Below, piece by piece: positions 26,284 to 34,208 of a DNA stretch of 64,000 bases. The stretch covers positions 62,001 to 126,000 of the forward strand of contig JAEEMP010000125.1 of assembly GCA_016283275.1 (NCBI GenBank), written 5' to 3'. This DNA comes from Lachnospiraceae bacterium. GTDB taxonomy: Bacteria > Bacillota > Clostridia > Lachnospirales > Lachnospiraceae. Below the pieces are notes generated by a model. The model searched no databases. It was not told the DNA's origin and saw nothing but the letters and a program-made list of their open reading frames with translations. A program made the position numbers and the translations under genes. Position 1 is the stretch's first letter, and the number at the start of each line of letters is the position of its first letter.

Positions 26284-27327
26284 TTAATCATCTATCTGAT
26301 CGAGTACACGAAGATCCGACTCGAAAAGTAATTTAATATTGTTGATACCGTATTTGAGCATTGCTATTCTCTCAATACCGATACCGAATGCGATACCGCT
26401 GTAAACGTCACTGTCGATCCCGCAGTCTTCAAGGACCTTCTTGTTTACAACACCTGCACCCAGGACCTCGATCCAACCGGTTCCCTTGCAGAGTTTGCAG
26501 CCTTTTCCTTTGCACTGGAAGCAGCTGACATCAACCTCGACAGAAGGCTCCGTAAAGGGGAAATACGAAGGACGAAGTCTTGTGCTTGTACCTTCACCGA
26601 AAATTTTCTGCACAAAAAGATCGAGCATACCTTTAAGATCGCAAAGTGTTATACCCTTATCGACAACAAGACCTTCCATCTGAGAAAACATCGGTGAATG
26701 CGTTGCATCATCGTCGGAACGGAAAACCTTACCGGGAGATATGATCTTGATCGGAGGCTTATTCTCTTCCATGACATGGACCTGACCGGAACTAGTCTGG
26801 GTACGGAGCAAAAACTCCGGGCTTAAATAGAATGTATCCTGCATATCTCTTGCGGGATGGTCTTTAGGTATATTAAGAGCCGTAAAGTTATAATAATCGG
26901 TCTCTATCTCTCTTCCTTCGTAGATATTAAAGCCCATGGAACCGAATATATCGACAAGCTGATTTCTCACCTGGGTGTTCGGATGAAGATTGCCCTTCTT
27001 TTGCATCTTTGCGGGCATGGTAACATCTATTTTTTCGCTTTCGTAACGCTTTTTAAGCTCGGCTTCCTTAAGTTTCTTCTCAAAACTTTCAAACTCTTCG
27101 GTAGCCCAGTTCTTTATCTCATTTACCTTCTTACCGTATTCGGCTTTAAGTTCGTTGGGGATCTTGCCCATTTCTCTCATAAGCGAACCGATCTTACCGG
27201 TCTTTGAGTCCATAATGCTCTTTTTGTACTCAAAAGCGCCCTGGGAACTTTCTATCTTTTTTAATTCTTCGGTGATCTCCTGCCTTATATTTGACAGTTT
27301 CTCGGTTAACTCGTTAAGGTCAGCCAT
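26284..27327 (-). CDS. pheS: Phenylalanyl-tRNA synthetase alpha subunit
   Basis: I place the start at the ATG at 27327 (347 residues, beginning [11 protein letters not shown]) because AGGAGG lies 8 nt upstream. A longer in-frame reading would run through the leader terminator. An N-terminal coiled coil (about 1-90) is followed by the class II catalytic domain with motif 2 ([19 protein letters not shown]) and the motif 3 region [10 protein letters not shown]. The cysteine pattern [14 protein letters not shown] near residue 260 is common in this subfamily. It heads the pheST unit behind a promoter and attenuator-like terminator. Confidence 0.97.
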   Translation of the reverse strand: MADLNELTEKLSNIRQEITEELKKIESSQGAFEYKKSIMDSKTGKIGSLMREMGKIPNELKAEYGKKVNEIKNWATEEFESFEKKLKEAELKKRYESEKIDVTMPAKMQKKGNLHPNTQVRNQLVDIFGSMGFNIYEGREIETDYYNFTALNIPKDHPARDMQDTFYLSPEFLLRTQTSSGQVHVMEENKPPIKIISPGKVFRSDDDATHSPMFSQMEGLVVDKGITLCDLKGMLDLFVQKIFGEGTSTRLRPSYFPFTEPSVEVDVSCFQCKGKGCKLCKGTGWIEVLGAGVVNKKVLEDCGIDSDVYSGIAFGIGIERIAMLKYGINNIKLLFESDLRVLDQIDD

Positions 27328-27349
27328 AATATACCTCCTGATGATAAAT

Positions 27350-27380
27350 AAAAAATCCCGTGGCTTCATAAACCACGGGA
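27350..27380 (-). terminator. Intrinsic terminator in the pheST leader (attenuator-like)
   Basis: A perfect 8-bp stem TCCCGTGG/CCACGGGA with a 9-nt loop, followed by TTTTTTA, lies only 23 bp before the pheS ATG and downstream of a consensus promoter. A competing weaker pairing GGAC/GTCC (near 27397 and 27380) would disrupt the 5' arm. This layout suggests regulated read-through. It could also simply end yihY transcripts, but any pheST transcript from the promoter must cross it. Confidence 0.8.
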
Positions 27381-27437
27381 CGTAACTTTCTTTATGTCCA
27401 ACGCATATAATACTTACGCATCTTCACAGCCATTGAG

Positions 27438-27466
27438 ATTATACCTTCTCACATGTTAGTTGTCAA
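27438..27466 (-). promoter_or_regulatory. Consensus promoter of pheST
   Basis: Minus strand TTGACA (27461-27466), exactly 17 bp, TATAAT (27438-27443): a perfect sigma-A-type promoter starting 4 bp after the yihY stop codon. Transcription would begin near 27431, giving a leader of about 105 nt that contains the terminator hairpin. Confidence 0.85.
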
Positions 27467-27469
27467 ACC

Positions 27470-28366
27470 TTATTCTTCAAGACTTTCGCCCTGATACTTA
27501 ACCGGCTTGCGTCTCATGTTTTTGTCTATGACCAGAAAAACGGGTCTGAAATACTTATTTAAGTTGGCTCCTACAAAGACAAGATACATACAGAAATAAA
27601 GCCATACACACATGACCATTATCGTTGCAAAACTGCCGTACAGGCTGAACGCACTGAAATTCTCGACATAAAGCGAAAAAAGATACGAAAACAGCGTCCA
27701 TGTCACAGCAGTAAAAAACGCCCCGAAAAGCTGAACCCGCATCCTTATCTTTGCATAGGGAAGGATCGCATACAAAACGGTAAACACCACGGTCATAAGC
27801 ACGATCGTGATTACCGACCTGAACAGAACGAGAATATTGAAAACATATGATAACCGGGGAAAATATCCCACAAGGATGTTCTTTCCGATCTTACCGTATA
27901 CCATAAGCGTAAGATACACTATCATGGCCGCAAGAAAGATAAGCGTATATAACGAAGAAAGAAGCCTTGTGAGCAAAGGGTTTCTTTTATCTTCCACATG
28001 CTCAATGGCGTTAAGCCCCGTTATAAGTGCATTGACACCCTTACCTGCCGACCAGACGGTCGCGATTATGGATAAGGAGATCACTCCGATCGATTTATCG
28101 TACACTTCGGAAACAAGCGAAACCAAAAGACCGCCTACCGACGTCGGGATCTCTCTGCTTATGATATCGATAAGATCCGATTCTTTGAGCGGCGTGTACG
28201 GAATGATCGAACATATTAATATCATCATGGGAATTATTGAGAGAAAAATAAAAAAAGCACAGCTTGCGGCATGCGAACTTAAATTATCGACTTTTGCCCT
28301 GTATGCGAAATCTTTGAGAATAAGTTTTAACTTGGAATTATTCGAACTCTTACGGTTCTCTTTCAT
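27470..28366 (-). CDS. YihY/BrkB-family integral membrane protein
   Basis: I take the ATG at 28366 (298 residues, MKENRKSSNN...) with GGGGA 8 nt upstream. Longer readings would run back through the terminator and RNA locus. The protein has about six membrane segments (first around HAASCAFFIFLSIIPMMILI, the family's conserved N-terminal signature) and ends in a basic tail. The family was once misnamed ribonuclease BN; its transport or structural role is not established. It sits between the 6S-like RNA and pheST. Confidence 0.85.
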   Translation of the reverse strand: MKENRKSSNNSKLKLILKDFAYRAKVDNLSSHAASCAFFIFLSIIPMMILICSIIPYTPLKESDLIDIISREIPTSVGGLLVSLVSEVYDKSIGVISLSIIATVWSAGKGVNALITGLNAIEHVEDKRNPLLTRLLSSLYTLIFLAAMIVYLTLMVYGKIGKNILVGYFPRLSYVFNILVLFRSVITIVLMTVVFTVLYAILPYAKIRMRVQLFGAFFTAVTWTLFSYLFSLYVENFSAFSLYGSFATIMVMCVWLYFCMYLVFVGANLNKYFRPVFLVIDKNMRRKPVKYQGESLEE

Positions 28367-28401
28367 CTTAACGATCCCCAAATAAACCAAAAAACTTATA
28401 A

Positions 28402-28433
28402 ACCAAAAAAGGGCGGCGTACGCACCCTTTTTT
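28402..28433 (-). terminator. Terminator of the 6S-like RNA
   Basis: AAAAAAGGG(T)GCG-TA-CGC(C)GCCCTTTTTT forms a long hairpin with an A-run and a T-run on both sides, so it works for minus-strand transcripts. It separates the RNA locus from yihY. Confidence 0.85.
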
Positions 28434-28607
28434 AATGGGCCCAAAATGAGGTCCTGTCTTTTGACTCCTAGCTCATTCGCCAGGTGGGTGACCGCACATC
28501 GGCTTCTGCCGTCCACTCGAAGGAGGCTTGACATCCACCGATAGATATAGGAATCCCGTTTAAAGTAACTGTAGGTTCAAAAATAACAGGTTCCAGCATT
28601 TCAGGTT
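28434..28607 (-). ncRNA. ssrS: 6S RNA-like small RNA (ssrS candidate)
   Basis: The 280 bp between truA and yihY holds a self-contained RNA unit with promoter, structured body and terminator, and no credible reading frame. The body folds as a long rod: AAATG..CCTGT (near 28600-28587) pairs with ACAGG..CATTT (near 28457-28444). GATTCCTA (near 28554) pairs with TAGGAGTC, and GGTGG-TG pairs with CA-CCACC. Unpaired segments of 8 and 12 nt between the last two stems form a central bubble like the RNA polymerase-binding bubble of 6S RNA. The apical part ends in CGGC-AGAA-GCCG. The fold and the CTTCGAGTGGA segment resemble clostridial 6S RNA from memory, without a covariance search. Ends are approximate. 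Confidence 0.6.
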
Positions 28608-28613
28608 AACTGT

Positions 28614-28642
28614 ATTATACCAAATGACCTATTAAAAAACAA
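28614..28642 (-). promoter_or_regulatory. Promoter of the 6S-like RNA
   Basis: Minus strand TTGTTT (28637-28642), 17 bp, TATAAT (28614-28619), just after the truA stop codon, with an expected start near 28607. A weaker alternative (CTGGAA, 17 bp, TACAGT) lies further downstream. Confidence 0.6.
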
Positions 28643-28645
28643 TTA

Positions 28646-29389
28646 TCAATATTCAACTTCCATAAGACAAAGTCCCTGAGCCGGTGCGGTAACCCCCGCA
28701 AGCTTTCTGTCCCTTGCATTTATAAGCTCCGTCATGCTTTCGGGCGTCCTTTCATGATACCCTACCTCAAGGAGCGTTCCCGTAAGGATACGTACCATAT
28801 GCTGCAAAAAACCCGTACCGTGAAAAGTAAGATAAAGATACTCGCCTTTAACGGAGATATCTATCTTATCCACAAGCCTCACGGTTGATTTTTTCATCCT
28901 CGGATTTGCACAAAAAGATGCAAAATCATGCTCTCCGATGAGTAACTTTGCCGCCTTTTCCATTGCATTTACATCCGGGCACTTATCAAGGACATATACG
29001 TATTTTCTGTCAAAAACGGGCTTGGACTTACCTATGTAGCAGGTGTACCTGTATGTCTTACCGACAGCCTTGTACCTTGAGTGAAAGCGTTCGGATGCAA
29101 ATCTCACTTCGATGACCGCAATATCTTCGGGAAGGTATCGGTTTACATAATCCATTATCCCGGTCTCGGAAAGATCGGTCTCAAGGAACGCGTTGGCAAC
29201 CATTTTCTTTGCATGCACGCCGGCATCCGTTCTGCCCGCTCCTATCACCTCAACATCTTTTCCTTCAAGCTTTGAAAGAACGCTTTCTATCTTGCCCTGA
29301 ACAGTCCATTCTGTATCGGGCTGGTGTTCCCAGCCCTGATACCTGGTCCCGTCGTATGAAATTATGAATTTAACGTTTCTTTTCGCCAT
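28646..29389 (-). CDS. truA: tRNA pseudouridine(38-40) synthase
   Basis: A 247-residue TruA, normal length. The catalytic aspartate is in GAGRTDAGVHA near residue 57. FHSRYKAVGKTYRY and the C-terminal HMVRILTGTLLEVG are family motifs. It isomerises uridines 38-40 in the anticodon arm of many tRNAs. It is the last gene of the thrC-to-truA operon, 1 bp after the aminopeptidase P gene. Confidence 0.97.
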   Translation of the reverse strand: MAKRNVKFIISYDGTRYQGWEHQPDTEWTVQGKIESVLSKLEGKDVEVIGAGRTDAGVHAKKMVANAFLETDLSETGIMDYVNRYLPEDIAVIEVRFASERFHSRYKAVGKTYRYTCYIGKSKPVFDRKYVYVLDKCPDVNAMEKAAKLLIGEHDFASFCANPRMKKSTVRLVDKIDISVKGEYLYLTFHGTGFLQHMVRILTGTLLEVGYHERTPESMTELINARDRKLAGVTAPAQGLCLMEVEY

Positions 29390-29390
29390 A

Positions 29391-31184
29391 TTATAAGGGT
29401 CTTGTCTGTTCTTTAAGCCATTTTCTCTCGGTTTCGTTTAAGAATCTGTATGTCTTTTGATAAACCTTCTTGTGATAATCGTCGATGCGCTTTATATCTT
29501 TTTCTGAAAGGTATTTCTTATCAAGCGCTTCCCTGTCGATCGGTATCCATGTAAGCTGTTCAAACTTCATAAACTGACCGCCCGATGTTTTTTCGGCCTT
29601 AACCGAAAGAAGCATGTTCTCGGTCCTTATTCCGTGGCTTCCCTCAATGTATACACCGGGTTCATCCGACATAAGCATTCCGTCTTCCAAAACAGCCTCA
29701 TTGACATCGGGATTGTACTTCCATCTTATCCCGTGAGGTCCCTCATGAACGTTTAAGATATAACCGATGCCGTGTCCGGTACCGCATTTATAGTCGATCC
29801 CTAGCTCCCAGAGAGGAAGTCTTGCAAGTATATCTACGTTTCTTCCCGTACAACCGTATAAGAATCTTGCATCGGCAAGCGCAAGCATACCTGCCGCAAC
29901 CTTTGAAAAGTGCAGCTTCATCTCATCGGTGATCGGTCCCAATACAAAGGTTCTTGTAACATCCGTTGTACCGTTCTCATACTGTCCGCCGGAATCTACG
30001 AGAAGAAAGTTTTCGGGTTTTAAATAAGCGAAGTTTTTCTTAGTGGCACTGTAATGCATCATTGCCGCATTCGGGCCGTATCCTGCGATGGTGGGAAAAG
30101 AAAGTTCTATAAAACCTTTAACCTTACTTCTTAAGCCGTCGATCTTATCGGCTGCGTCAAGTTCCGAAAGTTTTTCTTTTCCGATCGTATTTTTGAGCCA
30201 ATACATAAATTTGATCATGCATACGGAATCGGTCACACATATCTCTCTTATATGCTTAAGTTCAGTCTTATTCTTAACGGCTTTCATGTAGGTCGTGGGA
30301 TTGGCCATGTTCAATATCTCGCTTCCCTTACCCGCACACATAAAAGCGGCGAAGCTTACGCTGTTTTCTTCAAGCATCAGTTTTTTCTTTACGGAAAACT
30401 CACTTAAGAATTTAAAGAAATCGTCGTAATCGATAACAGTGACACCTACTGAATCAAGGTAAGTCCTGATCTTTTTTGTGACTACGCATTCCCTTAAGAA
30501 AAGATATGCTTCTTTTTCCGTGACCATCATATACGAAAGAAAGACAGGATTACACTCTATATCGTTTCCTCTCATGTTCGTAAGCCATGCTATATCATCG
30601 AGTTTTGAAAGAAGGAGTGCACCCGCATCGGAATCCCTGAGCACTTTTCTGACCCTTTTAAGCTTGGATGTACAGGATTCCCCGGTCGTCTCGTCCTTTA
30701 AGATATAAAGAGGTGCGTCCGGAAGCGAAGGTCTGTCCTTCCAAAGTTTTGCGGCCGTATCGTCTTCAAAGTTAAGCTTTGCTTTGTTGGATTCAAGGAT
30801 CTTCTTTATCTTTTTGCCCAGACTTGTGGAGACGCATCGTCCGTCAAAAGCAAGCGTCATTCCCTTTTTTACGTTGGCCTTTATAAATTCGGTAACCGTG
30901 GGAACACCTTCCTCGCCCATGCGCATAAGATTTATCGTGGTGCCTTTAAGCTCGCCCTCGGCCTGAATAAAATAGCGGCCGTCGGTCCACATGTATGCGC
31001 TGTCCTTGTCAAGCAAAAGATACGCATTGTCCCCGGTAAAGCCGCTGAAATGCTCCCGTACTTTGAAATAGTCCGATACATATTCCGAAGAATGATAATC
31101 GTCGGATGTCATAAAGTACCAGTCGATCTTAAGATCGGCCATCGCCTTTCTGAGCTCGCCGATCCTTTTTAATACTTCGTTCAT
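29391..31184 (-). CDS. Aminopeptidase P family (M24B, Xaa-Pro) metallopeptidase
   Basis: A 597-residue three-domain aminopeptidase P of the long type also found in eukaryotes: two creatinase-like N-terminal domains (about 1-300) and a C-terminal pita-bread catalytic domain (about 310-540). Metal ligands are visible as two Asp in DSGGQYENGTTDVTRTF, His in HGIGYILNVHEGPHG, and Glu in DEPGVYIEGSHGIRTEN. It removes N-terminal residues before proline. No signal peptide is present, so it is cytoplasmic. It lies between deoC (5 bp gap) and truA. Confidence 0.94.
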   Translation of the reverse strand: MNEVLKRIGELRKAMADLKIDWYFMTSDDYHSSEYVSDYFKVREHFSGFTGDNAYLLLDKDSAYMWTDGRYFIQAEGELKGTTINLMRMGEEGVPTVTEFIKANVKKGMTLAFDGRCVSTSLGKKIKKILESNKAKLNFEDDTAAKLWKDRPSLPDAPLYILKDETTGESCTSKLKRVRKVLRDSDAGALLLSKLDDIAWLTNMRGNDIECNPVFLSYMMVTEKEAYLFLRECVVTKKIRTYLDSVGVTVIDYDDFFKFLSEFSVKKKLMLEENSVSFAAFMCAGKGSEILNMANPTTYMKAVKNKTELKHIREICVTDSVCMIKFMYWLKNTIGKEKLSELDAADKIDGLRSKVKGFIELSFPTIAGYGPNAAMMHYSATKKNFAYLKPENFLLVDSGGQYENGTTDVTRTFVLGPITDEMKLHFSKVAAGMLALADARFLYGCTGRNVDILARLPLWELGIDYKCGTGHGIGYILNVHEGPHGIRWKYNPDVNEAVLEDGMLMSDEPGVYIEGSHGIRTENMLLSVKAEKTSGGQFMKFEQLTWIPIDREALDKKYLSEKDIKRIDDYHKKVYQKTYRFLNETERKWLKEQTRPL

Positions 31185-31189
31185 GTCAT

Positions 31190-31837
31190 TTACCCTTCCA
31201 ATATTGATATTGCTGAACTTGTACCGAGTCTGTCGGCACCGAGTTCCATAAATCTTTCCATATCGTCCCTTGTACGGATCCCGCCTGCGGCTTTGATCTT
31301 AACATCGGGGCCTATGTTTTCCTTAAACAGTTTAACGTCTTCAAAAGTTGCTCCGCCCGTACCGAAACCGGTTGAAGTCTTGATATAATCCGCTCCGGCC
31401 TTTGTGACAACTTTACAAAGCTTTATCTTTTCTTCTTCGGTCAGATAACACGTTTCGATTATGACCTTTAAGATATGGTCGCCGCACGCGTTCTTTATCT
31501 CTTTGATCTCGTTTAAGATCTTGTCAAAATCACCGTTCTTTGCATCATTGATGTTAATGACCATATCCACTTCGCCGGCTCCGTCTTCTATGGCACAGAC
31601 CGCTTCCGTGACTTTAGCCTTTGTAACGCTGTATCCGAGCGGGAAACCTATAACGGTACAGATATTTATCCTGTCGCCGTAAGTATCGTGTATACGCTTA
31701 ATGTAGCACGGCGGAACACAAACAGAAGCCGTCTTGTATTTTACGGCTTCATCGCATAGTTTCTTTATGTCTTCCCATGTTGCAAACGCTTTAAGCTGAG
31801 TATGATCCACATGTGCATAAAGTTCACTGTTTGTCAT
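31190..31837 (-). CDS. deoC: Deoxyribose-phosphate aldolase
   Basis: A 215-residue class I aldolase. It cleaves 2-deoxyribose 5-phosphate to acetaldehyde and glyceraldehyde 3-phosphate in deoxynucleoside salvage. The Schiff-base lysine is in ADYIKTSTGFG; the helper lysine and conserved aspartate are in LKVIIETCYLT and GEVDMVIN. The length is normal. Its ATG overlaps the stop of the preceding small membrane protein gene by 4 bp. No other deo gene is nearby. Confidence 0.96.
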   Translation of the reverse strand: MTNSELYAHVDHTQLKAFATWEDIKKLCDEAVKYKTASVCVPPCYIKRIHDTYGDRINICTVIGFPLGYSVTKAKVTEAVCAIEDGAGEVDMVININDAKNGDFDKILNEIKEIKNACGDHILKVIIETCYLTEEEKIKLCKVVTKAGADYIKTSTGFGTGGATFEDVKLFKENIGPDVKIKAAGGIRTRDDMERFMELGADRLGTSSAISILEG

Positions 31838-32181
31838 TTTTTCTCCATTCCGAACAAAAACCTGTTCTGGGCTTTAACTGTCATAACTCCGAAAATGATG
31901 ATCGCTATAAAAAAGACGACATCACAGATGATCGAAACAAGCGAAAGCGAGGTGACGAAATTGCTTGCCACAGATACTGCGGTTATTATGATTATCGACG
32001 CTTCAAGACAAAACAGCCTCGGGACCATATAATTTATATAACCCTCTTTATCCTTGGCGTTTTCGGCATTTATCCTGTTATTCACCAAAAAGGGTGGTAT
32101 CTCACGGGTTCTTTTCATCTTGACCGTAAGATAGAACAGATAAATCGCATATATTACGAAAATGATCTCAAGAACGTTCAT
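31834..32181 (-). CDS. Small membrane protein, unknown function
   Basis: A 115-residue protein with three likely membrane segments (about 3-20, 58-78, 82-103) separated by a basic, polar loop (about 22-50, KMKRTREIPPFLVNNRINAE). No family is recognised. It overlaps the receiver-domain gene upstream by 14 bp and deoC downstream by 4 bp, which strongly supports this strand over a competing 130-codon reading frame opposite it. The overlap with a CheY-like gene could point to a functional link, but nothing in the sequence proves it. Confidence 0.75.
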   Translation of the reverse strand: MNVLEIIFVIYAIYLFYLTVKMKRTREIPPFLVNNRINAENAKDKEGYINYMVPRLFCLEASIIIITAVSVASNFVTSLSLVSIICDVVFFIAIIIFGVMTVKAQNRFLFGMEKK

Positions 32182-32548
32182 TCTTTAATGCCCTTTCTAT
32201 CCTAAGAACCATATCCTCGGGATCGAAAGGCTTTCTGATAAAGTCTTTGGCACCGAGTTCAATGCCCTTTACCTCGTTTTCCTCCTGATTGTCGCCCGAA
32301 AGAAAGATAACGGGGATGCTGTTGAATTTTTCGTCGCTTGAAAGTTTTGAGAAAACGGTAAAACCGTCCATCTGCGGCATCTTGATATCCAAAAGGATCA
32401 GGTCGGGACGGGCCTTTTCAAGTATCTTAAAGACCTGCTCTCCGCTCTTTGCCATGGACAGGATATAGTTTTCTTTTAAAACCTCACCGATATACCTTAA
32501 GTTCGTGGTCACATCATCCACGATAAGAATATGTTTCTTGCTTTTCAC
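32168..32548 (-). CDS. Stand-alone response-regulator receiver domain (CheY-like)
   Basis: A 126-residue single receiver domain. The acidic pair Asp11/Asp12, phosphoacceptor Asp54 (LLDIKMPQMDGF), Ser84 (FLSGD) and Lys106 (IRKPF) are all present, so it should be phosphorylated. There is no output domain and no cognate kinase in the window. The sequence is closer to receivers of hybrid or two-component signalling proteins than to chemotaxis CheY. It starts 12 bp after thrC. Confidence 0.92.
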   Translation of the reverse strand: MKSKKHILIVDDVTTNLRYIGEVLKENYILSMAKSGEQVFKILEKARPDLILLDIKMPQMDGFTVFSKLSSDEKFNSIPVIFLSGDNQEENEVKGIELGAKDFIRKPFDPEDMVLRIERALKNERS

Positions 32549-32560
32549 CTTCTACCTCGA

Positions 32561-34045
32561 TCACCTTAAACCCATGTTGTTTAAAACATAATCCCTCATA
32601 CCTTCGCGTTTGCAAACAGTATCATGAATGACTTTTGCATCGCGTATCTCCTCAATAGCGGGAGGAATATCAACATTTGCCTTTTCGGAAAGGATGTTGA
32701 TAAGTTCAAAATCTTCACCGTCTTCGTACTTTTTGTCGATCGCCTTAAGTACCGAACGGGCAAATTTAAACGGGCTTGCCGTCGAAGCTATGACTGTGAC
32801 CGTCTTATCGCCGGTATCATGTACATACTTATCGTAAGCGGCTGCGGCAACGGCTGTATGTGTATCGATTATATAACCCGTATTCTCGTACAGAGATCTT
32901 ATCTTCCCCGAAGATTCGGCCCAGTCGGCATATTCGCCCACGAAACTGTCCATGAATTCCTTCATGTCGGCCGTGATCTCATATTTCCCTTCTTTAGCAA
33001 GGCTCTCCATGAGCTTTTTGTTCTTTTGGGCATCGCATCCGGCCGACATATAGATAAGTCTTTCAAGATTTGATGAAATAAGGATATCCATCGAAGGGGA
33101 ATCCGTAAGGATAAACTGTCTGTTCTTGTCGTAAACGCCCGTCTTAAAGAAATCGAACAAAACCTTGTTGTCATTCGAGGCGCAGATAAATGTCTTGATC
33201 GGAAGTCCCGATCTCTTGGCAAAGAACGCTGCGAGAATGTTTCCGAAGTTTCCTGTGGGAACACATACGTTTATCTCATCGCCGGGACGGATACGCCCGT
33301 TTTTAACAAGTCGTCCGTAAGCAAATACATAATATGCGATCTGAGGAACAAGTCGTCCTATGTTCATCGAATTGGCGGATGAAAATGCAAATCCCGCATC
33401 GGCCATTTTCTTACGAAGATCCGCGTCTCCGAATATTGCCTTGACTTCGGACTGACAGTCATCAAAATTTCCGTCAACGCCAACCACAAAAGTATTATTG
33501 CCATTCTGTGTGACCATCTGAAGTTTCTGTACGTTGGAAACACCGTCTTTGGGATAAAAAACAATGATGCGCGTACCCGGAACATCCGCAAAACCCGCAA
33601 GAGCCGCCTTCCCGGTATCACCGCTCGTAGCGGTCAGGATAACAACTTCCTTATCGGATCTGTTCTTCTTTACCGCTGTTGTAAGAAGATGGGGCAGGAT
33701 CGATAAAGCCATATCCTTAAAAGCGATCGTGGGACCGTGGAAAAGTTCAAGATAATAAGCCTTGTCCGCTTCTGCCATCGGCACTATCTCTTCGGTATCA
33801 AACTTACTGTCGTAAGCCTTATCGATACAGTCCTTAAGTTCATCTTCGGTATAATCGTCAAGATAACCTTTCATAACGGCAAAGGCCGTTTCCTTATAAT
33901 CCATATCGGCCAGTTCTTCAAGACTTACAGGAAGAGTGGGAAACTCACTCGGCACAAAAAGACCTCCGTCATCGGAAAGGCCTTTAAGTACGGCCTCGGA
34001 CGCCGTAAGCCTTATGGAAGAATCTCTGGTACTTGAATAATACAT
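32561..34045 (-). CDS. thrC: Threonine synthase
   Basis: A 494-residue PLP enzyme of fold type II. It converts O-phosphohomoserine to threonine. The PLP lysine is in FHGPTIAFKDMALS near residue 110, and the phosphate-binding loop is ATSGDTGKAAL. The N-terminus MYYSSTRDSSIRLTASEAVLKGLSDDGGLFVP is typical. It heads the six-gene run thrC, receiver, membrane protein, deoC, aminopeptidase P, truA. A promoter TTGAAT-17-TATCTT is plausible upstream; no threonine attenuator is visible. Confidence 0.96.
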   Translation of the reverse strand: MYYSSTRDSSIRLTASEAVLKGLSDDGGLFVPSEFPTLPVSLEELADMDYKETAFAVMKGYLDDYTEDELKDCIDKAYDSKFDTEEIVPMAEADKAYYLELFHGPTIAFKDMALSILPHLLTTAVKKNRSDKEVVILTATSGDTGKAALAGFADVPGTRIIVFYPKDGVSNVQKLQMVTQNGNNTFVVGVDGNFDDCQSEVKAIFGDADLRKKMADAGFAFSSANSMNIGRLVPQIAYYVFAYGRLVKNGRIRPGDEINVCVPTGNFGNILAAFFAKRSGLPIKTFICASNDNKVLFDFFKTGVYDKNRQFILTDSPSMDILISSNLERLIYMSAGCDAQKNKKLMESLAKEGKYEITADMKEFMDSFVGEYADWAESSGKIRSLYENTGYIIDTHTAVAAAAYDKYVHDTGDKTVTVIASTASPFKFARSVLKAIDKKYEDGEDFELINILSEKANVDIPPAIEEIRDAKVIHDTVCKREGMRDYVLNNMGLR

Positions 34046-34167
34046 ATTTACTACCTCACTTAAAAATATCCAAATATAAAGATATACGAAAATTCACGAC
34101 AATTCAATAGAGACAGCGCAAAATTGTTAAGTTTGTTATCAATATCATTCTATTTTACTTATTTACG

Positions 34168-34197
34168 CAAAAAAAGCGGAGGCATGCGCCTCCGCTT
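34168..34197 (-). terminator. Intrinsic terminator of cstA
   Basis: AAGCGGAGGC-ATGC-GCCTCCGCTT, a perfect 10-bp stem, followed by a T-run on the minus strand just after the cstA stop. The rest of the 34046-34208 gap is AT-rich and holds the thrC promoter region. Confidence 0.92.
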
Positions 34198-34208
34198 GAT
34201 AGTTTGCA

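Noticed and set aside
27392-27433. Aromatic leader peptide for pheST attenuation
   Set aside because: The first ATG lies at or before the predicted transcription start and the second has no ribosome site; the peptide has Tyr and Trp but no Phe.
28366-28620. T-box or metabolite riboswitch in front of yihY
   Set aside because: No T-box consensus (TGGTACCGCG-like) or known riboswitch core is found; the unit has its own terminator before the yihY ribosome site and fits a stand-alone RNA better.
31813-32205. 130-codon plus-strand frame opposite the small membrane protein
   Set aside because: The minus-strand frame has coherent membrane segments and overlaps its operon neighbours by 14 and 4 bp; the plus-strand one has neither context nor a ribosome site.
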